Shown: positions 27,836-37,091, counted from the stretch's first letter. The stretch: 64,000 bases of DNA from Alphaproteobacteria bacterium LSUCC0396 (GCA_041228345.1 CP166131.1:1-64000), one strand, 5' to 3'. The notes: a model not told the origin generated them from the letters alone. Made by a program: numbers and translations.

Positions 27836-28693
27836 ATGATACGCAAGATTCTTGTGCCAGTTCGGGGCGACGGTAAGGGCGACAATGTTCTTGCGCACGC
27901 GGCTGCGTTGGCGCGAGGTTTTAATGCGCACATTAAAATCACCCATTGCCGCGCCAAGCCGGAAAATCTATTGCCTTTCGGGGTGCCGATTCCGGCGGCG
28001 CTTCGGGCTCAGCTTGCCGAGAGTACCAGTCAGGTGTTCGATATTGAGGAGGCGGGACTTCGTGATGAAGTTCTCGCGCTGAGTAAAACCTTGAACATCC
28101 GCTTGTCAGATGCAGCAGACGGAAAATCGGTAACGGCAAGTTTTGTTGAAGAAGCCGGACGTCAAATTGACGTGATCGGACATCACGGGCGGCTTGCTGA
28201 TATTATTGCTGTGGCGCAGCCTGATATTGACCGTAACCTTGGCGCTAATACACTAAAGGCTGCACTGTTTAATACTGGGCGGCCCGTGTTGATGTGTCCT
28301 GAGGCAAAAAAGCCCATTCCTGAAATTCTTGGTAAAAATATAACGATTGCCTGGGATGGGTCGCGTGAGGCATCGCGAGCAGTGACAAGCTGTCTGCAAT
28401 TACTTGTTGCGGCAAAATCAGTGTCAGTTCTGACCGTTAAGTCAAAACCGGTCAGTGTGAAGCCTGACGAATTGCAAGATTACTTATCTGCGCATGGCAT
28501 TGCGGCTGATGTCGTTGAAATCGAAACCAAGTTACAAACGGCACAGGCGCTTTTGGATAAGTCAGTGGCACTTGGCGCCGATCTTATGGTGCTTGGCGCT
28601 TACAGTAAACATCATGATTTAGAGAGGTTTTGGGGTGGCACTACCCAATATATCGTGGATCACGCAACGATCCCGGTGATTATGACGAATTAG
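27836..28693 (+). CDS. Universal stress protein with two Usp domains
   Basis: A 285-aa protein made of two tandem Usp folds: residues ~1-145 (starting RKILVPVRGDGKGDNVLAHAAALA) and ~160-285 (starting NITIAWDGSREASRAV). The second ends with the nucleotide-binding region LGAYSKHHDLERFWGGTTQYI and VIMTN. UspA proteins bind ATP or AMP and respond to stress or energy state; a direct role in oxalate metabolism is not known. It lies between fhs (69 bases) and the Tct transporter (109 bases), on the same strand. It is probably part of the operon. GGGGGAG precedes the ATG. Confidence 0.85.
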   Translation: MIRKILVPVRGDGKGDNVLAHAAALARGFNAHIKITHCRAKPENLLPFGVPIPAALRAQLAESTSQVFDIEEAGLRDEVLALSKTLNIRLSDAADGKSVTASFVEEAGRQIDVIGHHGRLADIIAVAQPDIDRNLGANTLKAALFNTGRPVLMCPEAKKPIPEILGKNITIAWDGSREASRAVTSCLQLLVAAKSVSVLTVKSKPVSVKPDELQDYLSAHGIAADVVEIETKLQTAQALLDKSVALGADLMVLGAYSKHHDLERFWGGTTQYIVDHATIPVIMTN

Positions 28694-28802
28694 GTGTCGG
28701 CTCAGCAAATGTTGGGTAAAAATCATTAAAAGCCATCGGGTTAGAAGAATGGCGTGGGGTATGAAGATGTTCTTCATACAAAAGAAACCAAAGGAGGAGA
28801 CT

Positions 28803-29804
28803 ATGAAGTCTATCAAAAAACTTTTTATTGGAGCAGTTGGAATGGTCTTGGCGGCAACGTCAATTTCAGGTGCAGCTGTTGCCGGTGGCCATGGCTGGGA
28901 GCCAACCAAGCCAATTGATTTTATTATTATGGCTGGTAAAGGCGGTGGTGCCGATAAGATGGCGCGCTTGATGCAGGCGATTGTTGAAAAGGAAAACTTG
29001 GCAAACCGTCCACTTGTTCCAACCAACAAGTCTGGTGGTTCGGGTGCAGAGGCGCTTATTGCCGCCTCAAAAGCCAGCGATCCAGACCATACGATTATGG
29101 TTACCTTGAACTCTTTCTACACAACACCACTGCGTCAGCCTGGCCTAAAAATTGACAGCATGAGCTTTGCTCCTGTTGCCCGTATGGCTGAAGACACATT
29201 TTTGTTGTGGGTTCACAAAGACAGTGGCCTCAAAACATTCCAGGAATTCCTGACAAAGGCAAAAGCCGACGGTAACAAATGGGTTATGGGCGGCACCGGT
29301 AAAAACTCTGAGGACAACATCATTACTGACTTCCTGAATGACAATTACGGTCTTTCAATGAAGTACATCCCTTACAAGGGCGGCGGAGCTGTTGCAAAGC
29401 AGGTTGCCGGTAAGCAGCTGAACTCATCAGTGAACAACCCATCAGAGGCGCTTGGTTTCTATGAGTCAGGCGATATGGTGCCACTGGTTGCCTTTACAAA
29501 TAGCCGTCTTCCAATGTTCCCTAATGTCCCAACATTGGGTGAAATTTTTGCCGGTGGTAAGCAGCAGAAATGGTCATACTTTATGCAGCGTTCTGTTGTA
29601 GGTGCACCTGGTATGTCTGAGAAGGCCCAGGCTTATTATACTGATTTGTTTACAAAGGTTTACAACTCAGCTGACTGGCAGGCTTACAAGAAAAAACAGT
29701 CTTTAATGGGTGATTTCATGGCAGGTGATGAGCTCAAGGCTTATTGGAAAGGCCAAATTGCTAACCACGAAAAAATCTTGAAAGCATCGGGCGCAATTAA
29801 ATAG
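28803..29804 (+). CDS. Tripartite tricarboxylate transporter, periplasmic binding protein TctC
   Basis: A 333-aa solute-binding protein of the Bug/TctC family. A signal peptide covers about residues 1-27 (SGAAVAG cleavage region). The mature protein begins with the family motif KPIDFIIMAGKGGGADKMAR, and PYKGGGAVAKQVAGKQL and FPNVPTLGE follow, which form the carboxylate-binding cleft. I start at 28803, ten bases after AGGAGGAG; the longer in-frame reading has no signal. It is first of a TctC-TctB-TctA set directly downstream of the oxalate genes. This makes oxalate or a related small carboxylate its likely ligand, an inference from position only. Confidence 0.93.
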   Translation: MKSIKKLFIGAVGMVLAATSISGAAVAGGHGWEPTKPIDFIIMAGKGGGADKMARLMQAIVEKENLANRPLVPTNKSGGSGAEALIAASKASDPDHTIMVTLNSFYTTPLRQPGLKIDSMSFAPVARMAEDTFLLWVHKDSGLKTFQEFLTKAKADGNKWVMGGTGKNSEDNIITDFLNDNYGLSMKYIPYKGGGAVAKQVAGKQLNSSVNNPSEALGFYESGDMVPLVAFTNSRLPMFPNVPTLGEIFAGGKQQKWSYFMQRSVVGAPGMSEKAQAYYTDLFTKVYNSADWQAYKKKQSLMGDFMAGDELKAYWKGQIANHEKILKASGAIK

Positions 29805-29842
29805 CGTTATAAAAAATAAAATATTGAGAGGAGTTTTGAGTT

Positions 29843-30373
29843 ATGCGTAGAGCAGAAATAATAACAGCATTTATCTTGGGAATCCTCTCAATATACTTCA
29901 TGTGGAAGTCGGGGGAAGCACCAGAGTGGAACCCTGACATTGCCAGATTTGATAATATCTGGATGATCGAAGGCGAGGGGCCTGGTAGCGGGTTTTGGCC
30001 TTTCTGGTTGTCCGCAATAATGCTGATCTGTTGTATCTGGATTGGTGTTAACTGGTATCGTAGAACATCCTCTCCATCGCAGTCTGAAGAAGAGTTTCTG
30101 GATGGATATGGTCGGCGCATGCTTTTGGTCGTCGGCGGTGGATTGCTTGGCTTTCTGATCATGATTGAGATTGCTGGCTTTTACGGTGCAATTATGTTGT
30201 TCATGATTTACTACGTGCGCTTTTTGGGGCGTCACACATGGTGGGCGACATTGTCTATTGCTACGGGTTTGGTCGTCACCAGCTTTTTCTTTTTCGACAT
30301 CGCAATGCGCATCGTGCTTCCAAAAGGTTATTTGGAACCGCTGTTCATTCCTTTGTACGATATTTTTCTATAG
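29843..30373 (+). CDS. Tripartite tricarboxylate transporter, small membrane subunit TctB
   Basis: A 176-aa inner-membrane protein with four predicted transmembrane helices (about residues 5-25, 48-72, 92-122 and 132-155), as in TctB. The segment GPGSGFWPFWLSAIM in the first loop is common to the family. It is 38 bases after tctC and 30 before tctA. The function of TctB in transport is poorly understood; it is needed alongside TctA in studied systems. AGGAG precedes the ATG. Confidence 0.88.
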   Translation: MRRAEIITAFILGILSIYFMWKSGEAPEWNPDIARFDNIWMIEGEGPGSGFWPFWLSAIMLICCIWIGVNWYRRTSSPSQSEEEFLDGYGRRMLLVVGGGLLGFLIMIEIAGFYGAIMLFMIYYVRFLGRHTWWATLSIATGLVVTSFFFFDIAMRIVLPKGYLEPLFIPLYDIFL

Positions 30374-30403
30374 TTGCCGCGTCGTTAGCTGAGGATTACT
30401 GAA

Positions 30404-31924
30404 ATGGAAATTATAGCATCGCTAATGCAGGGTATTTTGATTGCGCTTGAGCCGATCAATCTTGGTCTTGCCATCATTGGTGTGATTGTTGGCTTGTTCG
30501 TTGGGGCAATGCCCGGCTTGGGTTCGGTGAACGGTGTTGCAATCTTGCTGCCATTTACCTTTGTTATTCAGAGTTTTACTGGTGGTGCAACGTCACCAAT
30601 GATCTTTCTTGCGTCGATTTACTATGGGGCAATGTATGGCGGTGCGATCTCGTCGATCACGCTGGGCATTCCTGGGGCGTCGACCGCGGTTGCCACAACC
30701 TTTGATGGGCGCCCGCTGGCTTTGGCCGGCAAGGCCCATGTCGCACTGGTTGCCGCTGCTCTCGCCTCGTTTGCAGGCGGCACGATCTCAAATGTCATGT
30801 TCACCGCCTTTGCACCTTTGCTGGCGACTGTGGCGTTGTCATTTGGTGATCCGGAAGTCTTTGCACTGATGCTGTTGGCCTTTGCGACCTTCGTCGGTCT
30901 TGGTGGTGATGATATTCCAAAGACGATTTTTTCAATCTGCATAGGTTTGGTGCTGGCAACAGTAGGGTTCGATGTGGTGTCTGGCGAGCCTCGCCTGGTG
31001 TTCTTTGATATCACCGGCTTTTCGCATGGCATCCGCTTCCTTGTTCTGGCGATTGGTGTTTACGGTATTGGTGAAATGCTGTGGACAATCAACACGTCAC
31101 GCTATGGCTCATCTATGACTAATGTAGACGTTACCGCGCGTGCGATCATTGATGCGATCAAGGAGTTCCGTTATGCTTGGCGTGGAACAGTCATTGGTTC
31201 TTTTCTTGGGTTTTTTGTCGGTATTTTGCCGGCGGCAGGTGCTACTCCTGGATCATTGATGGCCTATGGTGTGGCAAAGTTAACCTCAAGCGATCCAAAA
31301 TCATACGGCAAGGGTGCAGTGGATGGTGTTGCAGCGCCCGAGGCCGCAAATAACTCGGCGTCGACAGGGGCAATGTTGCCAATGATGACACTTGGTATTC
31401 CAGGCTCGCCGACAACGGCGGTTTTGCTTGCAGGTATGGTTATCTGGGGTCTCCAGCCCGGACCATTGCTATTCGCTAACCAGCCAGATTTCGTTTGGCC
31501 GCTGATCGGGTCTTTTTACATCTCAAACGTTGTTGCGGTGTTGATCAATCTAGCCTTTATTCCGGTGTTCTTGTGGATGCTTCGGATGCCATTTACCATT
31601 CTGGCGCCGTTGATTTTTGTGCTGTCACTTGTTGGTACATATGCGGCCTATCAGGATATGTTTGATGTTTGGCTGATGGTGCTTGTTGGTGTTGGTGCGT
31701 TCTTCTTGCGCCTGCTGGATTATCCGGTTGCACCCGCCGTGCTGGCGATTGTTCTGGGGCCGATTGCCGAACCTAAATTGCGGCAGTCGCTACTGTTCTC
31801 TGATGGTGACATCATGATCTTTTTCAACCGGCCAATCGCCGGGCCGATCACGGTAATTGCCATCGTGCTAATCCTCTTGCCATTGTTCAAATTGATCCGT
31901 GACAAGATGAGGCAAACCGCATAA
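30404..31924 (+). CDS. Tripartite tricarboxylate transporter, large membrane subunit TctA
   Basis: A 506-aa, about 12-helix permease that uses the ion gradient to import carboxylates delivered by TctC. Two related glycine-proline motifs, typical of the family, are visible: AMPGLGSVNGVAILLPFTF with SITLGIPGAST near residues 40-90, and ILPAAGATPGSLMAYG with TLGIPGSPTTAVLLAGM near 275-355. Its position ends the operon, and a terminator follows nine bases after the stop. Substrate: see tctC. Confidence 0.93.
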   Translation: MEIIASLMQGILIALEPINLGLAIIGVIVGLFVGAMPGLGSVNGVAILLPFTFVIQSFTGGATSPMIFLASIYYGAMYGGAISSITLGIPGASTAVATTFDGRPLALAGKAHVALVAAALASFAGGTISNVMFTAFAPLLATVALSFGDPEVFALMLLAFATFVGLGGDDIPKTIFSICIGLVLATVGFDVVSGEPRLVFFDITGFSHGIRFLVLAIGVYGIGEMLWTINTSRYGSSMTNVDVTARAIIDAIKEFRYAWRGTVIGSFLGFFVGILPAAGATPGSLMAYGVAKLTSSDPKSYGKGAVDGVAAPEAANNSASTGAMLPMMTLGIPGSPTTAVLLAGMVIWGLQPGPLLFANQPDFVWPLIGSFYISNVVAVLINLAFIPVFLWMLRMPFTILAPLIFVLSLVGTYAAYQDMFDVWLMVLVGVGAFFLRLLDYPVAPAVLAIVLGPIAEPKLRQSLLFSDGDIMIFFNRPIAGPITVIAIVLILLPLFKLIRDKMRQTA

Positions 31925-31932
31925 GACCAAAA

Positions 31933-31960
31933 AGGGGCACTTTGGTGCCCCTTTGTTTTT
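31933..31960 (+). terminator. Rho-independent terminator of the oxalate-tct operon
   Basis: AGGGGCAC (31933-31940) and GTGCCCCT (31945-31952) pair around TTTG and are followed by TTGTTTTT. It lies just after tctA, so the 592-aa gene downstream needs its own promoter or read-through. Confidence 0.88.
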
Positions 31961-31983
31961 CGGTGTTGATTGGATCACGTAAG

Positions 31984-33762
31984 ATGGATCAAAAACCAGA
32001 AATTAGGGATGATGAGCATCACGCATGGAACCCCGGTCTTACTTCCAGCCTGCCGACACGGCTATTGCCACTAATCACGTTGTTTCGGCCAGAAAATAGT
32101 GACGTCGGTTATCAGCCGGCAAAGGAGGCAGCTGATTTCTGTGGCCTTGCGGTTGAACAGCTATGTGCCCTAAAAGTCGAGCGCCTTGTTGTGCATGAGG
32201 TTTTAATAAGGGTTACTGCGGATTTGTCCGTACCTGATGGGCCGAGTTATGAATATCTCGGAATTCAGCTGCGCGGTATGGTCGACCGTATTTATCGCCA
32301 TTATATTCTTCCCGAAATGGATTGCGTCAAAGCTGATTTTGCTTTTGTGAAGCAACGCGCCAACGATAAAATTTGCCAACTTGTTGATGAGATTTATGCG
32401 TTTGAATCCGCGCCACAGCCGCCAAAGCAGCGGTTTTTGAATTTTTGGAAAAAAGCACCGAAATCGCCTGCATCAAACACCACACCGCCGGAACTTCAGG
32501 CGCTGGATAAAATGCGCCAGCAGGTAACACAGGCCGATGATTTTACGGCCGCCTGTATGGCTGCCCTAATCAGTGTTGTTGGTGGCATTTTGGGAAAACA
32601 GGGGCGAATTGTCACTGACCGGTCGTTGATTGCGCAGCTGGCGCTGAGAGTTTTTTGCAATGATCAAGGCAGTGCCGAAATTGGCCGGTTGATTGCGCCG
32701 ATTTTTGAGACAGCGGCAAGCGCCGAAGGCTATCGCTTTTTGCCAGCGCAAAGCGAGCCGATTGTGATGAATACCAAAGGTGCCTCTGCCGCGGGTAAAA
32801 GCACGATCCGGCCACAGCAACGCTTGCTGGCCGAACGGATGGGAGTGCCATGGGAGGATTTTGCCCTTATCAGCCCAGATTATTGGCGAAAATATCTGTT
32901 GGATTATGACAGTCTTGGTGCCGATTACAAATATGCGGCGATGCTAACCGGGCGTGAGCTGGAATTTGTGGACAAAAAGCTAGATCGCTATATGGCGCAA
33001 AAGGCGATAACCAAAACGGTTCCACATCTGCTGATTGACCGGTTTCGGTTTGATAGTTTCAAAATTGATAGCGAGGGTGATTATAAAAGCACGTTGCTGA
33101 GCCGGTTTGGGTCAACCGTATTTTTGTTCTTTGCGATTACACCGCCGCCCGCAACGGTTGAACGGGCGTGGCAGCGAGGGTTAACAACAGCACGCTACAA
33201 AGCTGTTGATGATTTGCTTTATCATAATATTGAGGCATTTACCGGCATCCCCGAGCTGTTTTTCTCGTGGATGTCGATTACTGACAAAAACATTTATTTC
33301 GAATTTTTGGATAATGACGTGCCTTTGGGTGATTTGCCGAAAACAATTGCCTTTGGGCGGAACGGATTAATGACGGTTCTCGATCCGGTTGCCTTGTCTA
33401 ACATTGATCGATTTAAAGAGGTTAATGTCGCGGCAACTTGCCCTGAGGACGTGCTTAACCCCGAATGGACGCCAAGTTTTCAGTTCTTGCGGCAATGTAT
33501 TGAGGCCTTGCCAAAGTTGGAATTTGCCGATCAAGCCAGCGCGTTAATCTATGGGCGTATTGAAACGAGGGATTGGGTGTATAAAAACGCCGCTGCCAAG
33601 CCGCAGAATGATGCGGCTGATCAGGGATTAAATGCGATCGGATGGGATGCCAATCCATCACCGCAACCCTTGCCGGTCGAGCGGCTTGATATTGATGCCG
33701 CAAAGCGGGTGACGCTGGGCGCATGGGGCGACATATCAGCCAACCCCGGGGTCGCCGATTGA
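31984..33762 (+). CDS. Uncharacterised P-loop protein with zeta-toxin-like kinase core
   Basis: A 592-aa protein I do not recognise as a named family. The N-terminal ~260 residues are mainly helical and featureless. Near residue 260 there is a clear Walker A motif, GASAAGKST. It is followed by RPQQRLLAERMG..WEDFALISPDYWRKYLLDYDSLGADYKYAAMLTGREL, which resembles the substrate region of zeta-toxin/AAA kinases (DPD-R and Y-A-A-L-T-E motifs). A possible lid arginine segment TPPPATVERAWQRG comes about 120 residues later. There is no signal peptide or membrane helix. I start at 31984, because the upstream reading crosses the tctA terminator. No antitoxin-like small gene is adjacent, so a toxin-antitoxin system is not evident. 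A kinase acting on a small molecule, nucleotide or protein is the best guess. Confidence 0.7.
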   Translation: MDQKPEIRDDEHHAWNPGLTSSLPTRLLPLITLFRPENSDVGYQPAKEAADFCGLAVEQLCALKVERLVVHEVLIRVTADLSVPDGPSYEYLGIQLRGMVDRIYRHYILPEMDCVKADFAFVKQRANDKICQLVDEIYAFESAPQPPKQRFLNFWKKAPKSPASNTTPPELQALDKMRQQVTQADDFTAACMAALISVVGGILGKQGRIVTDRSLIAQLALRVFCNDQGSAEIGRLIAPIFETAASAEGYRFLPAQSEPIVMNTKGASAAGKSTIRPQQRLLAERMGVPWEDFALISPDYWRKYLLDYDSLGADYKYAAMLTGRELEFVDKKLDRYMAQKAITKTVPHLLIDRFRFDSFKIDSEGDYKSTLLSRFGSTVFLFFAITPPPATVERAWQRGLTTARYKAVDDLLYHNIEAFTGIPELFFSWMSITDKNIYFEFLDNDVPLGDLPKTIAFGRNGLMTVLDPVALSNIDRFKEVNVAATCPEDVLNPEWTPSFQFLRQCIEALPKLEFADQASALIYGRIETRDWVYKNAAAKPQNDAADQGLNAIGWDANPSPQPLPVERLDIDAAKRVTLGAWGDISANPGVAD

Positions 33763-33895
33763 ACCGATATTTCGGCAGATATTATTGCCCAAAGGTTATT
33801 ATATAATTGACGCTTAACGCGCAATGGTGGAGCCTTTTTAGGCTCGCTTGTGCCTTTTCCGTGTCCGTGTTATTGGTAAAGAAGGAATTTCCAAA

Positions 33896-34582
33896 ATGAC
33901 GAATTATGTAATTGAACCGCCAAAACAGGTGACTTTGCCGGTTCGGGGCAGCGATGCTGAATTTCCGGTGCGTCGGATTTACTGCATTGGCCGGAATTAT
34001 GCTGATCATGCCATTGAGATGGGCCATGATCCGGATAAAGAGCCACCGTTCTTTTTCCAGAAAAACGCTGAAAATGTTGATACCAGCGGTGAGTTTCCCT
34101 ACCCGCCGCAGACCAGTGACGTCCATTTCGAGATGGAAATGATTGTAGCACTGAAAAGCGGCGGCGTTGATATTCCGGAAAAGGATGCGCTGGATCATGT
34201 TTTTGGGTATGGGCTGGGGCTTGATATGACGCGCCGTGACTTGCAAGGTGAAGCCAAGAAAATGGGGCGTCCTTGGGAAATCGGAAAAGCCTTTGAGAGA
34301 TCTGCGCCAATGAGTGAACTGGTGCCGGCCAGCGAGACAGGTCATCTGGATCATGGCCGTGTTGCTCTTGAAGTGAATGGCGAGCTGCGCCAAGAGGGTG
34401 ACCTGAACCAAATGATCTGGAAAGTGCCAGAAATGATTTCGTATCTTTCGCGCTTTTATGACATTGCAGCAGGCGACCTGATCATGTCTGGCACACCGGC
34501 CGGTGTTGGCCCGATCACGCGCGGTGATGTAATGGTAGGCACCGTCGACGGCTTAGGTTCCTTTACCATTACCGTCGTTTAA
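33896..34582 (+). CDS. Fumarylacetoacetate hydrolase (FAH) family protein
   Basis: A 228-aa FAH-fold enzyme close to acylpyruvases and fumarylpyruvate hydrolases (FAHD1-like). The family motif CIGRNYADHAIEMG is near residue 32. The metal-binding acidic residues sit in HFEMEMIVAL and GLGLDMTRRDLQ, with the lysine-containing GRPWEIGKAFE and the terminal GTPAGVGPI following. Such enzymes cleave beta-dicarbonyl compounds or decarboxylate oxaloacetate. Oxaloacetate decarboxylation would fit a dicarboxylate-rich context, but nothing proves it. The ATG at 33896 has GAAGGA upstream. It is convergent with the multicopper oxidase gene; a 6-bp hairpin at 33830-33845 lies in its 5' leader. Confidence 0.88.
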   Translation: MTNYVIEPPKQVTLPVRGSDAEFPVRRIYCIGRNYADHAIEMGHDPDKEPPFFFQKNAENVDTSGEFPYPPQTSDVHFEMEMIVALKSGGVDIPEKDALDHVFGYGLGLDMTRRDLQGEAKKMGRPWEIGKAFERSAPMSELVPASETGHLDHGRVALEVNGELRQEGDLNQMIWKVPEMISYLSRFYDIAAGDLIMSGTPAGVGPITRGDVMVGTVDGLGSFTITVV

Positions 34583-34595
34583 ACCTAATGTGGGG

Positions 34596-34622
34596 GCGGT
34601 TCTAGCTAATTGACAGAACCGC
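34596..34622. terminator. Hairpin between convergent FAH and multicopper-oxidase genes
   Basis: GCGGTTCT and AGAACCGC pair perfectly around an 11-base loop that includes the oxidase stop codon. There is no T-run on either side, so termination would have to be by other means. Confidence 0.3.
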
Positions 34623-36008
34623 GCCCATTCCCGCAGCAGCATGCTCTAGCATGTGGCAGTGAAACAGCCATAAACCCGGATTATCCGCGCGGAAGACAAG
34701 GCTGATACGTTCTTGCGGCTGCATCAACCATGTATCACGCTGGCCTGATGGCAGGGCGATGGTCGGGTCGTCGGATAATACCCAGAAATGATGCCCGTGA
34801 AGATGCATTGCGTGCTGCCACGCGGTGTCGTTGTAAACATCAATAGAAACCAGTGAATTCAGCTCAATTTCGGCCATTATCTGGCGATAATCACCGACCG
34901 CACCGTTAAAGGCCCATAGTTTTTTATGATTTTGTGCCAATTCACGCAGTGGCTTTTCTTCGCCATCAAATAATGCTGATTGCAAATTACCCATCGCGCC
35001 CCCCTGCATGTGGATCGGGATCCGCCGCACGTTGTTTAAAGACGGCAGTTTGGGTGGCGCTGGCAGAGTGAGTGCGGTTTTAGCACGTTCTAATGTGCCC
35101 AATGATGATACACCAAGCGCTGGGTCGACGTTAATCGTTCCCGCAGGATAAGGCTCACCAGTGCTGACCTCGGATAGAGTGAGGGTGCCGCGATCCATGT
35201 CGAGAATAACATCGGCGCGCTGTGCTGGTGCCAGAATAATCCTATTGATCTGTTCTGGCAGGCAGATCGCCCCATCAAGCGCGACAAGCGTCGCTTGAGC
35301 ATCGTCGAGCTGGATCGTCATCACTCGCGCATTGGCTGCGTTAATCATCCGTAACCGGATCCGCGCCTTGTCCTTTACCTGAAAGCTGGGGGCGGATAAG
35401 CCATTAACCGTCAGCCAATTGCCAAGTCGTCCGGCGTGCGACCAATCATGCAGGCTGCCCAGCGAGGCCTGATGGATCTGACCATCATTATCTAGCCGCC
35501 AATCATCAATCATCAGGCAAATATCATGGTCAACTGGCGGGTCATCATCATCATCAATGATCAACGGGCCATAGAGCCCACGTGCCACCTGTTCCCACCC
35601 CATATTATGCGCATGATACCAGTAGGTGCCGCTGTCTTTCAGTGGGAATTCATATTCGAATGTCTCTCCCGGCTCGATCGGGGCCTGGCTCAGGTCAGGA
35701 ACGCCGTCCATCTCGCTAAGATTACGGATCCCATGCCAGTGAATTGTTGTTGGAACGTCCAGATTGTTGCGAACCGAAGCGCGCAGGATATCGCCTTTGC
35801 GATAACGCAGCATCGGCCCCGGGCAAGATTGGTTGTAAAGCCATAAATCGGTATCGGGCTGACCGGCACCGGCAATGTTCAATCGTGTTTTGCCAGCAGT
35901 GATCTGGGTTTGGCGCGGTGTAGCAACCGCCGACAATGATAGGGACGGTGCCACCAGAGTGCTTGATGCCCCCGCCGCAGCGAGGGTTAAAAAATGACGA
36001 CGTTTCAT
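34602..36008 (-). CDS. Tat-exported multicopper oxidase (CopA/SufI-like)
   Basis: A 468-aa three-cupredoxin multicopper oxidase. The N terminus has a twin-arginine signal (KRRHFLTLAAAG), so it is exported folded to the periplasm. All four copper motifs are intact: HWHG (90-93), HAHN (132-135), HLHGHHFW near residue 400 and HCHMLEHAAAGM near the C terminus, the last with a methionine as T1 axial ligand. Intact motifs argue for real oxidase activity (Cu(I), Mn, Fe or phenolics), unlike FtsP/SufI, which has lost copper. No copper-resistance genes are nearby. Its substrate is unknown; Cu(I) or metal detoxification is the usual role. Confidence 0.92.
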   Translation of the reverse strand: MKRRHFLTLAAAGASSTLVAPSLSLSAVATPRQTQITAGKTRLNIAGAGQPDTDLWLYNQSCPGPMLRYRKGDILRASVRNNLDVPTTIHWHGIRNLSEMDGVPDLSQAPIEPGETFEYEFPLKDSGTYWYHAHNMGWEQVARGLYGPLIIDDDDDPPVDHDICLMIDDWRLDNDGQIHQASLGSLHDWSHAGRLGNWLTVNGLSAPSFQVKDKARIRLRMINAANARVMTIQLDDAQATLVALDGAICLPEQINRIILAPAQRADVILDMDRGTLTLSEVSTGEPYPAGTINVDPALGVSSLGTLERAKTALTLPAPPKLPSLNNVRRIPIHMQGGAMGNLQSALFDGEEKPLRELAQNHKKLWAFNGAVGDYRQIMAEIELNSLVSIDVYNDTAWQHAMHLHGHHFWVLSDDPTIALPSGQRDTWLMQPQERISLVFRADNPGLWLFHCHMLEHAAAGMGAVLSIS

Positions 36009-36118
36009 ATTATTCTGATATCACCGAGGCCGAAGGTTGGCGATGAAAAATTGCGACTGATGGGCAATTTGCCGCATCTGTCGTAATTGGCGAAAAACAG
36101 GAATAGGGTGAACGTTCC

Positions 36119-36976
36119 CTAATGCGCTGGGCTGGCATTTGGAAAAAATAAGGGTCGGTTCTTGTACTGAAAGGCCGTTATTGCGGCCTGACCCTTGTCC
36201 GATAATAGCCATTTGACAAACCTGCGGGATAAGGCGTCCTTTACAGTGGGGCAATGGTCTTTACTGACGATTACGATGCCGTATTGATTGAACAATGCAG
36301 GATCACCTTCAAACAGGATTTCGTGATTGGCTTTATTGCGGAATGTCAGCCATGTTGCGCGGTCGCTAAGTGTGTAGGTATCTGACTGCACCGCAAAATT
36401 CAGTGTGGCGCCCATACCGAGGCCGGTTTCTAAATACCATTTTCCGCTGGCGTCTTTCGTTGATATGCCCGCCATGTTCCAAAAGCGGCGCTCGGCTTTA
36501 TGCGTGCCGCTATCATCGCCGCGCGAGGCAAATCTGGATTTGGTATTGGCGAGTTTTTGAAATGCTTCGATGGTAGAATTGGCGGTGCGGATGTGGGCGG
36601 GGTCACTTTTGGGGCCAACCATCACAAAATCATTATACATCAGATTGTAACGCTGGCTGCCAAAGCCCTTTGCAACAAATTCTTCTTCATCAATTGTTGA
36701 ATGAACAATCACCATATCAGCGTCGCATTTTTCTGCATTGCGAAGCGCTTGCCCGGTGCCAACGGCAACAATCCTTACTTTAGTGTCCTGCTCAGCCTCG
36801 AATAGTGGCAGTAAATGTTCATATAGCCCCGAATTCTGGATCGATGTGGTCGATTGCACAATTATTACGGGTGTTGCTGTCGCCGGGCTAGCAGCTAAAA
36901 AGCTGGCAGCAAAAAAGCTGGCCGCGATGATCAGCTCCCGCAACCTCATTAGGCGCGTCATCAATGGGCGCGACAT
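36119..36976 (-). CDS. tupA: Tungstate (or molybdate) ABC transporter substrate-binding protein, TupA-like
   Basis: A 285-aa periplasmic oxyanion-binding protein. The mature part starts VIIVQSTTSIQNSGLYEHLLPLFE, and VAVGTGQALRNAEKCDADMVIVHS, YNDFVMVGPKSDPA and RGDDSGTHKAERRFW follow. All are hallmarks of TupA, which prefers tungstate. A signal peptide is present (AASFFAASFLAASPATA). The DNA of this part contains a 15-bp tandem near-repeat (36892-36922 region). The start is uncertain: ATGs at 36976 and 36949 are both plausible. TupB and TupC genes are not adjacent, so the permease and ATPase lie elsewhere or are shared. It is divergent from a ModE-like regulator, a sensible partner for Mo/W-dependent expression. 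Confidence 0.88.
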   Translation of the reverse strand: MSRPLMTRLMRLRELIIAASFFAASFLAASPATATPVIIVQSTTSIQNSGLYEHLLPLFEAEQDTKVRIVAVGTGQALRNAEKCDADMVIVHSTIDEEEFVAKGFGSQRYNLMYNDFVMVGPKSDPAHIRTANSTIEAFQKLANTKSRFASRGDDSGTHKAERRFWNMAGISTKDASGKWYLETGLGMGATLNFAVQSDTYTLSDRATWLTFRNKANHEILFEGDPALFNQYGIVIVSKDHCPTVKDALSRRFVKWLLSDKGQAAITAFQYKNRPLFFPNASPAH

Positions 36977-37091
36977 TAATAAAAGACGGCCAAAGGCTCG
37001 ATTTGGGCAAAAAGCAGGTGATAGCATCCTATTCTTTTATTAGAGATTTACCGGTGTTGCAAACCGCATATTTGGTTTTTCGTATCGCATC

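Noticed and set aside
33830-33845. 6-bp hairpin GAGCCT-TTTT-AGGCTC before the FAH-family gene
   Set aside because: No T-run follows it, so it is not a good terminator; it may be a chance palindrome or a weak leader structure.
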